A DNA stretch of 23,354 bases from Rhodobacterales bacterium UBA5972 (lineage in GTDB: Bacteria; Pseudomonadota; Alphaproteobacteria; Rhodobacterales; Rhodobacteraceae). Both the position numbers and the translations under genes were made by a program. Below are positions 6,292 to 14,722 of this stretch, piece by piece (positions within the stretch are counted from its first letter, which is position 1; every line of letters starts with the position of its first letter). Where the stretch lies: positions 381 through 23,734 of the forward strand of contig DJBQ01000127.1 of NCBI GenBank assembly GCA_002430125.1, given 5' to 3'. A model generated the notes under the pieces. That model searched no databases, had not been told where the DNA came from, and was given only the letters and a program-made list of their open reading frames with translations.

Positions 6292-7140
6292 ATGCTCGAC
6301 ACCCCCACCGATATCCATCCGTTGTTCCACAACGCGCCCTCGACGACCGAGTTCAAGAAACTCCGCAAGCGGATCGTGCGCGAGGTGCGCGAGGCGGTTG
6401 AGGCTTATGGAATGGTTGAACGCGGTGCCAAATGGCTGGTTTGCCTGTCGGGTGGCAAGGACAGCTACACTCTGCTCGCGGTGCTGCATGAACTGCAATG
6501 GCGTGGTATGTTGCCGGTGGAATTGCTGGCCTGCAATCTGGATCAGGGGCAGCCGAATTTCCCGGCGACTGTCCTGCCGGAGTTCCTGCAAAAAATGGGT
6601 GTGCCGCACCGGATCGAATATCAGGACACCTATTCCATCGTGAAATCCAAGGTTCCGGCCGGTCGCACCTATTGCGCCATGTGCTCGCGCCTTCGGCGTG
6701 GCAATCTTTACCGTATCGCCCGCGAGGAAGGGTGTTCAGCCGTTGTGCTGGGCCATCACCGCGACGACATTCTGGAAACCCTGTTCATGAACCTGTTTCA
6801 TGGCGGGCGGCTGGCCACGATGCCTCCAAAGCTGTTGAACGACGAAGGTGACCTGTTCGTTTACCGCCCGCTTGCGCATGTGGCCGAAGTGGATTGCGAG
6901 AAATTTGCGCGTGCAATGCAGTATCCGATTATCCCTTGCGATCTTTGCGGCAGTCAGGACGGCCTGCAACGCCAGCAGGTCAAATCCATTCTGGATGGCT
7001 GGGAGAAAAACGCGCCCGGTCGGCGGCAAGTGATGTTTCGCGCCCTGATGAATATCCGGCCAAGCCATATGCTTGACCCCAAGCTGTTTGATTTCGCTGG
7101 CCTTGTGCGCGGCGAACCGGTTGAAATTGCCGAAAATTAG
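6292..7140 (+). CDS. ttcA: tRNA 2-thiocytidine(32) synthetase TtcA
   Basis: A 282-aa ATP-dependent, [4Fe-4S]-containing thiolase that makes 2-thiocytidine at position 32 of certain tRNAs. The PP-loop SGGKDS is at residues 53-58. The cluster-binding cysteines are in [11 protein letters not shown] (Cys128, Cys131) and in PCDLCGSQ (Cys216, Cys219). The [19 protein letters not shown] block is typical of this family. Length is normal. The ATG at 6292 is 78 bases from the divergent DUF3883 start; that short gap contains overlapping small inverted repeats (for example CTGAAC/GTTCAG at 6237-6257) and must hold any promoter. It is next to, but not contiguous with, the DsrC/TusE-like gene. Confidence 0.96.
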   Translation: MLDTPTDIHPLFHNAPSTTEFKKLRKRIVREVREAVEAYGMVERGAKWLVCLSGGKDSYTLLAVLHELQWRGMLPVELLACNLDQGQPNFPATVLPEFLQKMGVPHRIEYQDTYSIVKSKVPAGRTYCAMCSRLRRGNLYRIAREEGCSAVVLGHHRDDILETLFMNLFHGGRLATMPPKLLNDEGDLFVYRPLAHVAEVDCEKFARAMQYPIIPCDLCGSQDGLQRQQVKSILDGWEKNAPGRRQVMFRALMNIRPSHMLDPKLFDFAGLVRGEPVEIAEN

Positions 7141-7236
7141 CGACTAATTTCACGCGTATTTCGCTTGGCGATTAACCAAGAGAACAGAGACATCACGCTA
7201 CCTTATAAGGCGAGCAAGGCTTTGGCCTGCTGCAAT

Positions 7237-7244
7237 AAGGGGGA
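7237..7244 (+). promoter_or_regulatory. Ribosome-binding site that fixes a GTG start
   Basis: AAGGGGGA lies 4-5 bases ahead of the GTG at 7249, a near-ideal Shine-Dalgarno match. The frame is open from a TTG at 7165, but that codon has no comparable site, and the 28 intervening residues show no conserved feature. Confidence 0.7.
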
Positions 7245-7248
7245 CGCC

Positions 7249-8793
7249 GTGGCGAAAGATCAGGACCCGCAATCAAAACGCCGCAGTATGGGCGATTTTC
7301 AGCTCCTCAGCTTTCTGCCGTTGTTTGTGGTGGCGGCCTATTGGATTAAAATCGAAGCGGTTCTGTTTGTTATCAGCTTTATGTTGCCGTTGATGCTGGC
7401 CTTTCAGGAACTGATCAGAAAGCCTGCGATCCTTGGTGAAATTACCCCACCAAAGGCCGAGCTTGATCCTCTGACCGGGTTGGTGAACCGGCAAAACGCC
7501 CTCAGCCGGCTGTCGGCTTTTCTGGCGTCAGAACGCAACACCGGGCGTGAAACCACGGTTCTGCACATTGATATCGACCGATTCCGACTGATCAACGAAC
7601 GTTACGGCATGGAAGCGGGCGACAGAATATTGGCGGAACTTGGGGATCGCCTGAAATCCTGTGTGCGGGATATTGATGTTGTTGCACGGATTGACGGCGA
7701 CGATTTCGCGATTGTTTTATTCCCGATTCGCAAATCTGATTTTGCCGTGGCCCTGTCGATTGCGGATCGTATTCATGCAGCTGCGGCGCAACCGTTCAGT
7801 ATCGACCAGACCACCTGTTATCTGTCTTGTTCTATCGGCATTTGTCTGTCCGGGCGGGCGCCTAAGGCGGATGCGGAAAATGTTTTGGCCAGCGCGCAGA
7901 TCGCGCTTGAACTGGCGCGCAAGGAAGGGCCGGGTGCGACCCGCAGTTTCTCGCCCAAGATGCGACGTGAGGCACAGAAATTGCACACCCTGTCTGCCGA
8001 ACTTGAGGCGGCTTTGGAAAACGGCCAGATCCGGCCTTGGTTCCAGCCACAAATCTGCGCTGATACCGGCGAACTCGCCGGGTTCGAGGCTTTGGCCCGG
8101 TGGGAGCATCCGGAAAGCGGCGTCATCCTGCCTCCGTTGTTTTTGCGAGCCATTGAAACCACCGGGATGTCTGGCCGCTTGGGCGAGGTGATCCTGTATC
8201 ATTCATTGTCCGCACTGAAATCATGGGATCAGGCCGGGTTCAGGGTGCCTTCGGTTGGGGTGAATTTCTCGTCCGAAGAACTTCGCAATCCAAAGCTGGT
8301 TGAAAAAATCAAATGGGAGGTGGACCGGTTTGAGGTGCCAACCTCGCGCTTAACAATCGAAGTGTTGGAGAGTGTGGTCTGTCAGCACGACGACGACACG
8401 ATCAGCCGTAACATCCGCGCGCTGGCAAACCATGGGTTTGGCATTGATCTGGATGATTTTGGCACGGGCCATGCCGCCATATCCAACCTGCGCCGTTTTG
8501 CCGTCAACCGGATCAAAATCGACCGTAGTTTTATCACCAATATCGACAAAGACAGCGAACAACAGATCATGACCTCGGCGATCCTGCGGATGGCCGAAAG
8601 TCTGGGGCTTGAAACCCTTGCTGAAGGCGTGGAAACCGTGCCTGAACACGCCAAACTGGCCGAACTTGGCTGCATGTATATTCAGGGTTATGGCGTTGCC
8701 CGCCCGATGCCATTTTCGGATACAATTGCCTGGTTGCAACAGCACCGCGCCAAACAGGTGGTGAATTCGCAAAAACCAAGGAAAATTGGTTAA
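7249..8793 (+). CDS. Membrane GGDEF-EAL protein, probably a c-di-GMP phosphodiesterase
   Basis: A 514-aa protein from the GTG start. Two hydrophobic helices (about 20-34 and 36-54) anchor it in the membrane. The GGDEF domain starts at DPLTGLVNRQN (about 73). Its active-site loop reads DGDDF (149-153) instead of GG(D/E)EF, so cyclase activity is doubtful. The I-site RxxD (Arg140-Asp143) is kept at the correct five-residue spacing. The EAL domain looks catalytically complete: EAL at 280-282, Asn339 in GVNFSS, Glu371/Glu374 in IEVLES, DDFGTG at 402-407, Lys423 in IKIDRSF, Glu459 in LAEGVET and Gln479 in IQGY. The likely net activity is hydrolysis of c-di-GMP to pGpG, with the GGDEF domain acting as a sensor or allosteric module. 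It follows ttcA by 108 bases, a gap holding only a small CTTGG/CCAAG dyad at 7164-7180. Confidence 0.93.
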   Translation: MAKDQDPQSKRRSMGDFQLLSFLPLFVVAAYWIKIEAVLFVISFMLPLMLAFQELIRKPAILGEITPPKAELDPLTGLVNRQNALSRLSAFLASERNTGRETTVLHIDIDRFRLINERYGMEAGDRILAELGDRLKSCVRDIDVVARIDGDDFAIVLFPIRKSDFAVALSIADRIHAAAAQPFSIDQTTCYLSCSIGICLSGRAPKADAENVLASAQIALELARKEGPGATRSFSPKMRREAQKLHTLSAELEAALENGQIRPWFQPQICADTGELAGFEALARWEHPESGVILPPLFLRAIETTGMSGRLGEVILYHSLSALKSWDQAGFRVPSVGVNFSSEELRNPKLVEKIKWEVDRFEVPTSRLTIEVLESVVCQHDDDTISRNIRALANHGFGIDLDDFGTGHAAISNLRRFAVNRIKIDRSFITNIDKDSEQQIMTSAILRMAESLGLETLAEGVETVPEHAKLAELGCMYIQGYGVARPMPFSDTIAWLQQHRAKQVVNSQKPRKIG

Positions 8794-8919
8794 TCCCGTC
8801 TTGGAACAACACCCCTTTACAGGCGACCGAAGCGCGCATTTCCATGAAAACCGCTTGACCTTTCCTGTCCACATCTGTTGAACCACCCTATCTTAAAAAC
8901 CTCGGGCGGGACCTACGGA

Positions 8920-10746
8920 ATGGACGATCAGAACAGAAACCTAATTCTGGCCACAGTGCTTAGTGGGCTGGTGATTTTGGTCTGGGTAACCTTCTTTCCG
9001 CCGGTCACCCCGCCCGTCACGGAAACGGTACCACAAAGCACCCGCACGACAACTTCGCCACAAGTGGCGGCGACCCCGACCAGCGGTGGGCAGACCGCAA
9101 ATGTGCCGACCTTAACATCCAGCCCGCAGGAAAGCCGCGCCGCGGCCCTGGCAAAAACCCAGCGCGTGGCGATTGAAACCCCGCGCCTGCGTGGTTCAAT
9201 CTCGCTGACCGGCGCGCGGATCGATGACCTGTCTCTGACTGATTATCAGGTGACGCTTGATCCAACATCTGACACGGTAATTCTGTTGTCCCCCGCTGGC
9301 GGGCCAAACGCATATTATACGCTTTATGGCTGGGCCCCGGTTGGTGATCTTGACTTCACGGATGTCCCGGGTGCCGCGACACCTTGGCAAGTGGAAACCG
9401 GGCAGTCGCTGACGCCTTCCACCCCGGTCACGCTTGTTTGGGATAACGGCAAGGGATTGATCTTTCGCAACATCTATTCGGTTGATGAAGATTTCATGTT
9501 CACCGTTGAACAAACCGTCACCAACACAACCGGCACTGAAACCAAGGCCGCCCCTTACGGTATCATTGCCCGCCACGGCGACCCGGACGTCATCGGGTTT
9601 TACATCCTGCACGAAGGCGTTGTTGCGGCTGCCGACGGCAAGCTAGAAGAGGTCCAATATGACGACGTAAAAGACCTCGAGGCGTTCGAAACCGGCGTTG
9701 GCAGCACTGTCGCGGTTGAAAGCACTGGCTGGATCGGTTTTACCGATAAGTACTGGATGACAACGCTGATCCCGGCCAAAGGGCAAAAGTTCAGTCAGGT
9801 CACCAAGTTTCTGCCCTCCAGCACGATCTTTCAGACCGATGTTCGGATGCCGGTGATGACCATCGCGCCGGGTGCCACGCAAACCATGACAACCTCGTTG
9901 TTTGCCGGCGCCAAACGTTGGGAGCTGATCACCGGCTATCAGGAGACATTGCAGATCGAACAGTTCGTCGACAGCATCGACTGGGGCATGTTCTTTTTCC
10001 TGACCAAACCGATCTTTCAGGTTCTGCATTTCATGAACAACCTGATCGGCAATATGGGTTGGGCCATCATCAGCCTGACTATTCTGATCAAGGCACTGCT
10101 GTTCCCGCTGGCCTATAAATCCTATGTCTCGATGGCACGGATGAAAGAAATCCAGCCCGAGATGGAGAAGATCAAGGAAAAGATCGGCGATGACCGTCAA
10201 AAGCTTCAGCAGGAAATGATGCGGCTTTACAAGGAGAAGAAGGTGAACCCCGCGGCGGGTTGCTTGCCGATCCTGTTGCAAATCCCGATCTTTTTCTCGC
10301 TCTATAAAGTGATCTTTGTCACCATCGAACTGCGTCACGCGCCGTTCTTTGGCTGGATTCAAGACCTTTCCGCACCTGACCCAACTTCGATCCTGAACCT
10401 CTTCGGCCTGTTGCCATGGGACGCGCCCGATCCTGCCAGCTTTTTGGCTATCCTATCGATTGGCGTTTTCCCGATTCTGATGGGGATCAGCATGTGGATG
10501 CAGCAAAAACTGAACCCGGCCCCCACAGACAAAACCCAAGCACAAATATTCGCGTGGATGCCGTGGGTGTTCATGTTCATGCTGGGTCGTTTTGCCAGTG
10601 GTCTGGTGGTTTACTGGGTCGCCAACAACACGATCACCTTTACACAGCAATACCTGATCATGCGCAGCCAGGGGGTAAAACCCGACGTGTTTGGCAACAT
10701 TATTAAGGGGCTGAACCGTAAAAAAGCCGCAGCGGCGAAGAAATGA
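8920..10746 (+). CDS. yidC: Membrane protein insertase YidC
   Basis: A 608-aa inner-membrane insertase of the Oxa1/YidC/Alb3 family; it inserts and folds membrane proteins alone or with SecYEG. The start MDDQNRNLILATVLSGL gives the first membrane helix (about 7-22). A Thr/Pro-rich linker and a large periplasmic P1 beta domain follow. The conserved insertase core begins around WGMFFFLTKPIFQVLHF and includes GWAIISLTILIKALLFPL, the coiled cytosolic hairpin ARMKEIQPEMEKIKEK and NPAAGCLPILLQIPIFFSLY. The C-terminus is basic (LNRKKAAAAKK). I chose ATG 8920 over the in-frame TTG at 8878 because homology begins there and GGGCGGGA precedes it. Its end overlaps the MOSC gene by four bases. The 126 bases upstream contain nothing else I can support. 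Confidence 0.97.
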   Translation: MDDQNRNLILATVLSGLVILVWVTFFPPVTPPVTETVPQSTRTTTSPQVAATPTSGGQTANVPTLTSSPQESRAAALAKTQRVAIETPRLRGSISLTGARIDDLSLTDYQVTLDPTSDTVILLSPAGGPNAYYTLYGWAPVGDLDFTDVPGAATPWQVETGQSLTPSTPVTLVWDNGKGLIFRNIYSVDEDFMFTVEQTVTNTTGTETKAAPYGIIARHGDPDVIGFYILHEGVVAAADGKLEEVQYDDVKDLEAFETGVGSTVAVESTGWIGFTDKYWMTTLIPAKGQKFSQVTKFLPSSTIFQTDVRMPVMTIAPGATQTMTTSLFAGAKRWELITGYQETLQIEQFVDSIDWGMFFFLTKPIFQVLHFMNNLIGNMGWAIISLTILIKALLFPLAYKSYVSMARMKEIQPEMEKIKEKIGDDRQKLQQEMMRLYKEKKVNPAAGCLPILLQIPIFFSLYKVIFVTIELRHAPFFGWIQDLSAPDPTSILNLFGLLPWDAPDPASFLAILSIGVFPILMGISMWMQQKLNPAPTDKTQAQIFAWMPWVFMFMLGRFASGLVVYWVANNTITFTQQYLIMRSQGVKPDVFGNIIKGLNRKKAAAAKK

Positions 10747-11498
10747 CAACTGCGGTTGCCCAGATCTGGCGGCACCCGATTAAAAGTCATGGCCGCGAGG
10801 AAATATCCGAAGTGTCCCTGACTGAAGGTCAGGCAATGCCCTGGGATCGTCGTTGGGCCGTGGCGCATGAACGGTCGTGTTTTGACGTTGATCGGCCGCG
10901 TTGGCAACCCTGTCAGGAGTTTTCCATTGGTTCGAAATCGCCGCGATTGCAGGCGATCACGGCGCAGATTGACCCGACTTACCACAAGATCACCCTCAGC
11001 CATCCCGACCGTGTCGATCTGACGATTGACCCTGATGATCAGGGCGACGCCAACCGGTTTATCCAATGGGTGATGCCAATTTCAAACGGCGCGCGCACCC
11101 TGCCCTCACGTCTGGTGCGGGCCAAACAGGCGATGACCGATACTGATTATCCTTCTATTTCGCTGATCAACCTCGCGTCACATCGCGCGGTCGAGGCTCA
11201 GCTTGGTCATGAAATCACACCGCTGCGGTGGCGTGGCAATCTGTTGATCGACGGCTGGGAGGCTTGGGCAGAACGCGAGATGATTGGCCGAAAGCTGCGC
11301 ATCGGCACGGCGGAACTGGAAATCCGTGACCATATCGGCCGCTGCAAAGCAACGACCGCCAACCCCCAAACCGGCGCGGTTGACGTTGATACATTGGCTG
11401 CCTTACGCAACGGTTTCGGCCACCGCGATCTGGGCGTTTATGCCGTCGTCACTGTTTCGGGCGACGTCCGGCAGGGCGATCAAGTGGTGGTGATTTAA
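10743..11498 (+). CDS. MOSC domain-containing protein
   Basis: A 251-aa protein with an N-terminal MOSC_N beta barrel (IWRHPIKSHGREE near residue 8) and a C-terminal MOSC domain that carries the conserved Cys201 in GRCKATTANPQTG. MOSC domains bind molybdenum cofactor or transfer sulfur to it, as in mARC and Moco sulfurases; no partner subunit or additional redox domain is present. It overlaps yidC by ATGA and ends one base before engB, so the three are one transcription unit. The substrate is unknown. Confidence 0.92.
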   Translation: MTTAVAQIWRHPIKSHGREEISEVSLTEGQAMPWDRRWAVAHERSCFDVDRPRWQPCQEFSIGSKSPRLQAITAQIDPTYHKITLSHPDRVDLTIDPDDQGDANRFIQWVMPISNGARTLPSRLVRAKQAMTDTDYPSISLINLASHRAVEAQLGHEITPLRWRGNLLIDGWEAWAEREMIGRKLRIGTAELEIRDHIGRCKATTANPQTGAVDVDTLAALRNGFGHRDLGVYAVVTVSGDVRQGDQVVVI

Positions 11499-11499
11499 C

Positions 11500-12150
11500 A
11501 TGCAGCCAACTTTTCCCTTTGCTGAAACGCCTGATTTTGAAAGCTCGGAACTGGGCCGGAAATTATTTGCTGGCGAATGCGCCTTTATGAAGGGCGTGGT
11601 TGCGATGGATGGCCTGCCGCCGGATGACCGGATGGAGGTTTGTTTCGCTGGCAGATCAAACGTCGGAAAATCAAGCCTGATCAACGCACTGACTGGCCGC
11701 AAGGCCTTGGCGCGAGCGTCCAACACGCCGGGCCGCACGCAAGAGATAAACTTTTTCACGCTGGGATCAGAACGGTATCTGGTCGATCTGCCCGGTTACG
11801 GCTATGCCGAGGCACCGGTGCATGTGGTCGAAAAGTGGCAGCGTCTGCTAAAGGCTTATTTGTCAGGGCGGGCCACATTGCGCCGGGTTTTTCTGTTGAT
11901 TGATGGACGCCACGGCGCCAAAGCTGTTGACGAAGAAATCATGGCCCTGCTTGGCCGTGCGGCGGTCACATTTCAGGTGGTATTGACCAAATGTGACAAA
12001 CCACGCGGCGACGATCTGGAAAAGTCTGTCGAGGCGACGCGCAAGGTGTTGGCCAAATATCCGGCCGCCTATCCCGAGATTGTGTTAACTTCGGCCGAAA
12101 AAGGCGATGGGCTGGACGTGCTGCGCGCGATCATCGCTACGATTGAATAA
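11500..12150 (+). CDS. engB: Ribosome biogenesis GTPase EngB (YihA/YsxC)
   Basis: A 216-aa GTPase needed for late assembly of the large ribosomal subunit. All the G motifs are visible: G1 GRSNVGKSS (51-59), the G2 threonine in NTPGRTQ, G3 DLPGYGYAEAP (from 96), G4 TKCD (163-166) and G5 TSAEKGDG (from 197). The FMKGVVAMDGLPP lead-in fits alphaproteobacterial members. The ATG follows the MOSC stop by a single base and lacks a strong ribosome site of its own, which suggests coupled translation. It ends four bases from the stop of the convergent SDR gene, with no terminator hairpin seen between them. Confidence 0.96.
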   Translation: MQPTFPFAETPDFESSELGRKLFAGECAFMKGVVAMDGLPPDDRMEVCFAGRSNVGKSSLINALTGRKALARASNTPGRTQEINFFTLGSERYLVDLPGYGYAEAPVHVVEKWQRLLKAYLSGRATLRRVFLLIDGRHGAKAVDEEIMALLGRAAVTFQVVLTKCDKPRGDDLEKSVEATRKVLAKYPAAYPEIVLTSAEKGDGLDVLRAIIATIE

Positions 12151-12154
12151 ACCG

Positions 12155-12898
12155 TCAAACGTGTTGACCGCCGTTAACCTCGATCTCGGTTCCGGACACA
12201 TATGAACTTTGCGCCGAGCATAAAAACCAGATCACATCGGCAACTTCATCGGTCGTTCCCAACCGTCGCAGCGGCAGTTTTTCGACGATTTTATCCGTAC
12301 CCTCGCTTAGGATCGCTGTCTTAACCTCTCCCGGCGCGATCGCATTGACCCGCACGCCAAGCGGTCCAAAATCATGCGCCATTTCGCGGGTTAACGCCGC
12401 CAGTGCCGCCTTTGACGTGGAATAGGCCGCCCCGGCAAACGGATGCACGCGACTACCTGCGATCGAAGTTACGTTGACAACTGCGCCTTTGGCTGCTGCC
12501 AATTCATCCTTTAACCCTCGTGCCAGAATGACCGACGCAAAGAAATTCACGTGGAACACCTGCCCCCAAGTCCTGAGATCGGTATCAAGCGTGCTTAATC
12601 GCGCGCCACCCTCGCCTTTCGGCGAGATGCCGGCATTGTTCACCAGCGCATCCAGCTTTCCGTCGATCAGCATCGCGCGGACGGTTTCAATTGCCTTGAT
12701 GGTTTGATTGGGGTCGGACAGATCAACCTGAATATGATTGCCGGCACCACCGGGCCAAGGACAACGCGCATCAAACGGTTGCCGCGAACAGGTCAGCACG
12801 CGCCAACCCTCGTCGGAAAACCGCCGCACGGTGGCGTGGCCGATGCCGCGGCTGGCCCCGGTTAACAAAAGTGTGCGCTGCCGGTTATCGGTGTCCAT
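12155..12898 (-). CDS. SDR-family NAD(P)-dependent oxidoreductase
   Basis: A 247-aa classical short-chain dehydrogenase/reductase. The cofactor motif is TGASRGIG (13-20), the NNAG motif is at 87-90, and the catalytic residues are Ser145, Tyr159 and Lys163 (YSTSK). The C-terminal SYVSGTEIEVNGGQ is typical of the FabG-like group. The Arg after TGAS and Ser/Arg at the end of the second strand (TCSRQPF) favour NADP(H), but this is an inference. I placed the start at ATG 12898 because of its strong ribosome site; the frame runs open to 12946. The substrate cannot be named. It is divergent from argB across a 116-base gap that must contain both promoters. Confidence 0.92.
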   Translation of the reverse strand: MDTDNRQRTLLLTGASRGIGHATVRRFSDEGWRVLTCSRQPFDARCPWPGGAGNHIQVDLSDPNQTIKAIETVRAMLIDGKLDALVNNAGISPKGEGGARLSTLDTDLRTWGQVFHVNFFASVILARGLKDELAAAKGAVVNVTSIAGSRVHPFAGAAYSTSKAALAALTREMAHDFGPLGVRVNAIAPGEVKTAILSEGTDKIVEKLPLRRLGTTDEVADVIWFLCSAQSSYVSGTEIEVNGGQHV

Positions 12899-12902
12899 GA
12901 TA

Positions 12903-12910
12903 TCCCCTTT
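12903..12910 (-). promoter_or_regulatory. Ribosome-binding site fixing the SDR start
   Basis: On the minus strand AAAGGGGA lies four bases ahead of the ATG at 12898. This decides for the 247-aa form over the longer reading from 12946. Confidence 0.7.
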
Positions 12911-13014
12911 GGCCGCGACAGTATCTAACCCGGCATACGGGCGCAATCTGTGACCGCCCCCTTGGCACCGCCAAAACTAGGCCTTAACGTGGGGGGAAAT
13001 ATGGGATCACAGAT

Positions 13015-13881
13015 ATGAAGAAGCAAACCGCCATGGATCGAGACTGGTTCGCCACCGCCCGCACATTGTCCGAAGCGTTGCCTTATTTTCAGCGCTATGA
13101 TGGGGCGACCGTGGTGATCAAATTCGGCGGCCACGCTATGGGTGACGAGACTGCAATGGATGCCTTTGCCCGTGACATCGTGTTGATGAAGCAGGTGAAC
13201 ATCCGCCCTATCGTGGTGCATGGCGGCGGGCCAATGATCAACGAAATGCTGGCGCGGCTGGATATCAAATCGGAATTCGTCAACGGCAAGCGGATCAGCG
13301 ACGAAAAGACCGTAGAGATCGTGGAAATGGTGCTGGCGGGCAAGATCAATAAACATATCGTGCAAGCGATTAACCGTCAGGGCGGCAGGGCCGTGGGCCT
13401 GTCGGGCAAAGACGCCAACCTGATGATTTGTGACCGCGCGGTTCCGGATATGGGCTTTGTTGGTGACCCGGTTGAGATCAACACCGGCGTTCTGGACACC
13501 CTGACCCAAGGCGGTTTTGTGCCGGTGATCGCGCCGATTGGCATGGGGCGGAACGGCGAAACCTACAACGTCAATGGCGATACGGCGGCGGGTGCTATTG
13601 CCGCCGCGCTGAAAGCGGATCGGTTCTTGTTGTTAACCGATGTGGCTGGCGTGAAAGATGCATCCGGGCAGGTCATGACCCGGATGACGCCTGATGATAT
13701 TCGCCGGATGACGGCAGAGGGCGTTATCAATGGCGGAATGATCCCGAAAACCGAAACCGCGTTGTTGGCCATCGAAGGTGGCGTTCGCGCTGTGGTCATT
13801 ATGGACGGTCGCGCTCCGAACGCTTGTTTGCTGGAGCTGTTCACCGAACACGGGGCTGGCAGTCTGATTCGCGCGGATTAA
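13015..13881 (+). CDS. argB: Acetylglutamate kinase
   Basis: A 288-aa amino-acid kinase that phosphorylates N-acetyl-L-glutamate, the second step of arginine synthesis. Motifs are [10 protein letters not shown] (phosphate-binding Lys36), VVHGGGPMI (about 67-75), NGKRISD, and the nucleotide and acetylglutamate contacts in [14 protein letters not shown]. About 22 residues precede the core ([10 protein letters not shown]), consistent with the N-terminal helix that marks arginine-inhibited, hexameric enzymes; feedback inhibition is thus likely but inferred. A second ATG at 13033 could be used, losing six residues. The gene stands divergent to the SDR and 46 bases before the hydroxylase gene. No other arg genes are in the window. 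Confidence 0.97.
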   Translation: MKKQTAMDRDWFATARTLSEALPYFQRYDGATVVIKFGGHAMGDETAMDAFARDIVLMKQVNIRPIVVHGGGPMINEMLARLDIKSEFVNGKRISDEKTVEIVEMVLAGKINKHIVQAINRQGGRAVGLSGKDANLMICDRAVPDMGFVGDPVEINTGVLDTLTQGGFVPVIAPIGMGRNGETYNVNGDTAAGAIAAALKADRFLLLTDVAGVKDASGQVMTRMTPDDIRRMTAEGVINGGMIPKTETALLAIEGGVRAVVIMDGRAPNACLLELFTEHGAGSLIRAD

Positions 13882-13910
13882 TATCTTACTACTTGCATAA
13901 CCTCTAATAT

Positions 13911-13929
13911 ATCCCCAGATTGCGGGGAT
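13911..13929 (+). repeat. Small hairpin covering the start codon of the hydroxylase gene
   Basis: ATCCCC (13911-13916) pairs with GGGGAT (13924-13929) around a 7-base loop. The downstream arm includes the first two bases of the ATG at 13928 and the only purine-rich stretch available as a ribosome site. It may limit initiation; the function is an inference. Confidence 0.4.
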
Positions 13930-14722
13930 GGAAAACGAAGCCTTTATCCGTCTGGTGGTTTTCGCCGGTCTGTTCGCCCTGTTTGCCGTCGCCGAAACGG
14001 TTTTACCACGTAAAACCCGTGTGCAACCCCGCCCGAGTCGCTGGTTTACCAACTGGGCGCTGGTTGTAATCGACAGCCTCAGCCTGCAGGCGATGGGCTG
14101 GCTCTTGCCTCTGCTGGCGGTTGGTGCGGCCTATGACGCGGCGCAGAGCAATTGGGGCCTGTTCAATCACCTAAGCTGGCCGATCTGGGTGGAAATCGTG
14201 GTGGCGGTTCTGATTCTTGATCTGGCGATTTGGGCGCAACATCTGGTGACCCACAAAATTCCTTTGCTGTGGCGGCTGCACCGGGTGCATCACGCGGATC
14301 GGGATATTGACGTAACCACAGCCCTTCGGTTTCATCCAGTGGAAATCCTGCTGTCGATGGTCCTGAAAATAGGATTGGTCTATGCCCTTGGCCCTTCAGC
14401 GGTTGCGGTGATCCTGTTTGAGGTAATCCTGAACGGCACCGCCATGTTCAACCACGCCAATATCCGTCTGCCGTTGCGGGTTGATCGCCTGCTGCGTATG
14501 GTTTTGGTAACGCCTGACATGCACCGGGTGCATCATTCTGTTCACCGCGCGGAACATGACAGCAATTATGGCTTTGCCTTGTCGATCTGGGATCGTATCT
14601 TTGCCACCTACGTTCCCCAACCAAAGGACGGGCATGATGCAATGCAGATCGGTCTTGAGTGGCAGGATGATAAACCAAGCCGCCTTGAGTGGGCGTTGTG
14701 GCTACCATTTCAACGTAAATGA
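13928..14722 (+). CDS. Sterol desaturase / fatty acid hydroxylase family membrane protein
   Basis: A 264-aa integral membrane di-iron oxygenase. Four or so hydrophobic segments (about 7-24, 43-66, 87-103 and 143-170) frame the histidine clusters: His105-x3-His109, His118-x2-His121-His122, His136 (FHP), His176 (FNH) and His199-x2-His202-His203, with His206 and His210 following. All ligands of the family look present. Such enzymes hydroxylate or desaturate lipid or sterol-like substrates with O2 and two electrons; the substrate here is unknown. There is no clear ribosome site before ATG 13928, and no other in-frame start exists upstream before a stop codon. The gene overlaps the Fe-S protein gene by ATGA. 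Confidence 0.92.
   Translation: MENEAFIRLVVFAGLFALFAVAETVLPRKTRVQPRPSRWFTNWALVVIDSLSLQAMGWLLPLLAVGAAYDAAQSNWGLFNHLSWPIWVEIVVAVLILDLAIWAQHLVTHKIPLLWRLHRVHHADRDIDVTTALRFHPVEILLSMVLKIGLVYALGPSAVAVILFEVILNGTAMFNHANIRLPLRVDRLLRMVLVTPDMHRVHHSVHRAEHDSNYGFALSIWDRIFATYVPQPKDGHDAMQIGLEWQDDKPSRLEWALWLPFQRK

Noticed and set aside
7141..7248. c-di-GMP riboswitch before the GGDEF-EAL gene
   Set aside because: The conserved GEMM core sequences are not present; only a five-base dyad was found.
9643..10362. 239-codon minus-strand frame inside yidC
   Set aside because: It is fully antisense to conserved YidC motifs and its translation is rich in His, Gln and Asp with no recognisable domain.
12962..12974. TTGGC/GCCAA mini-hairpin before argB as a regulatory element or terminator
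   Set aside because: Five-base arms with a three-base loop are expected by chance in GC-rich DNA, and no T-run follows.
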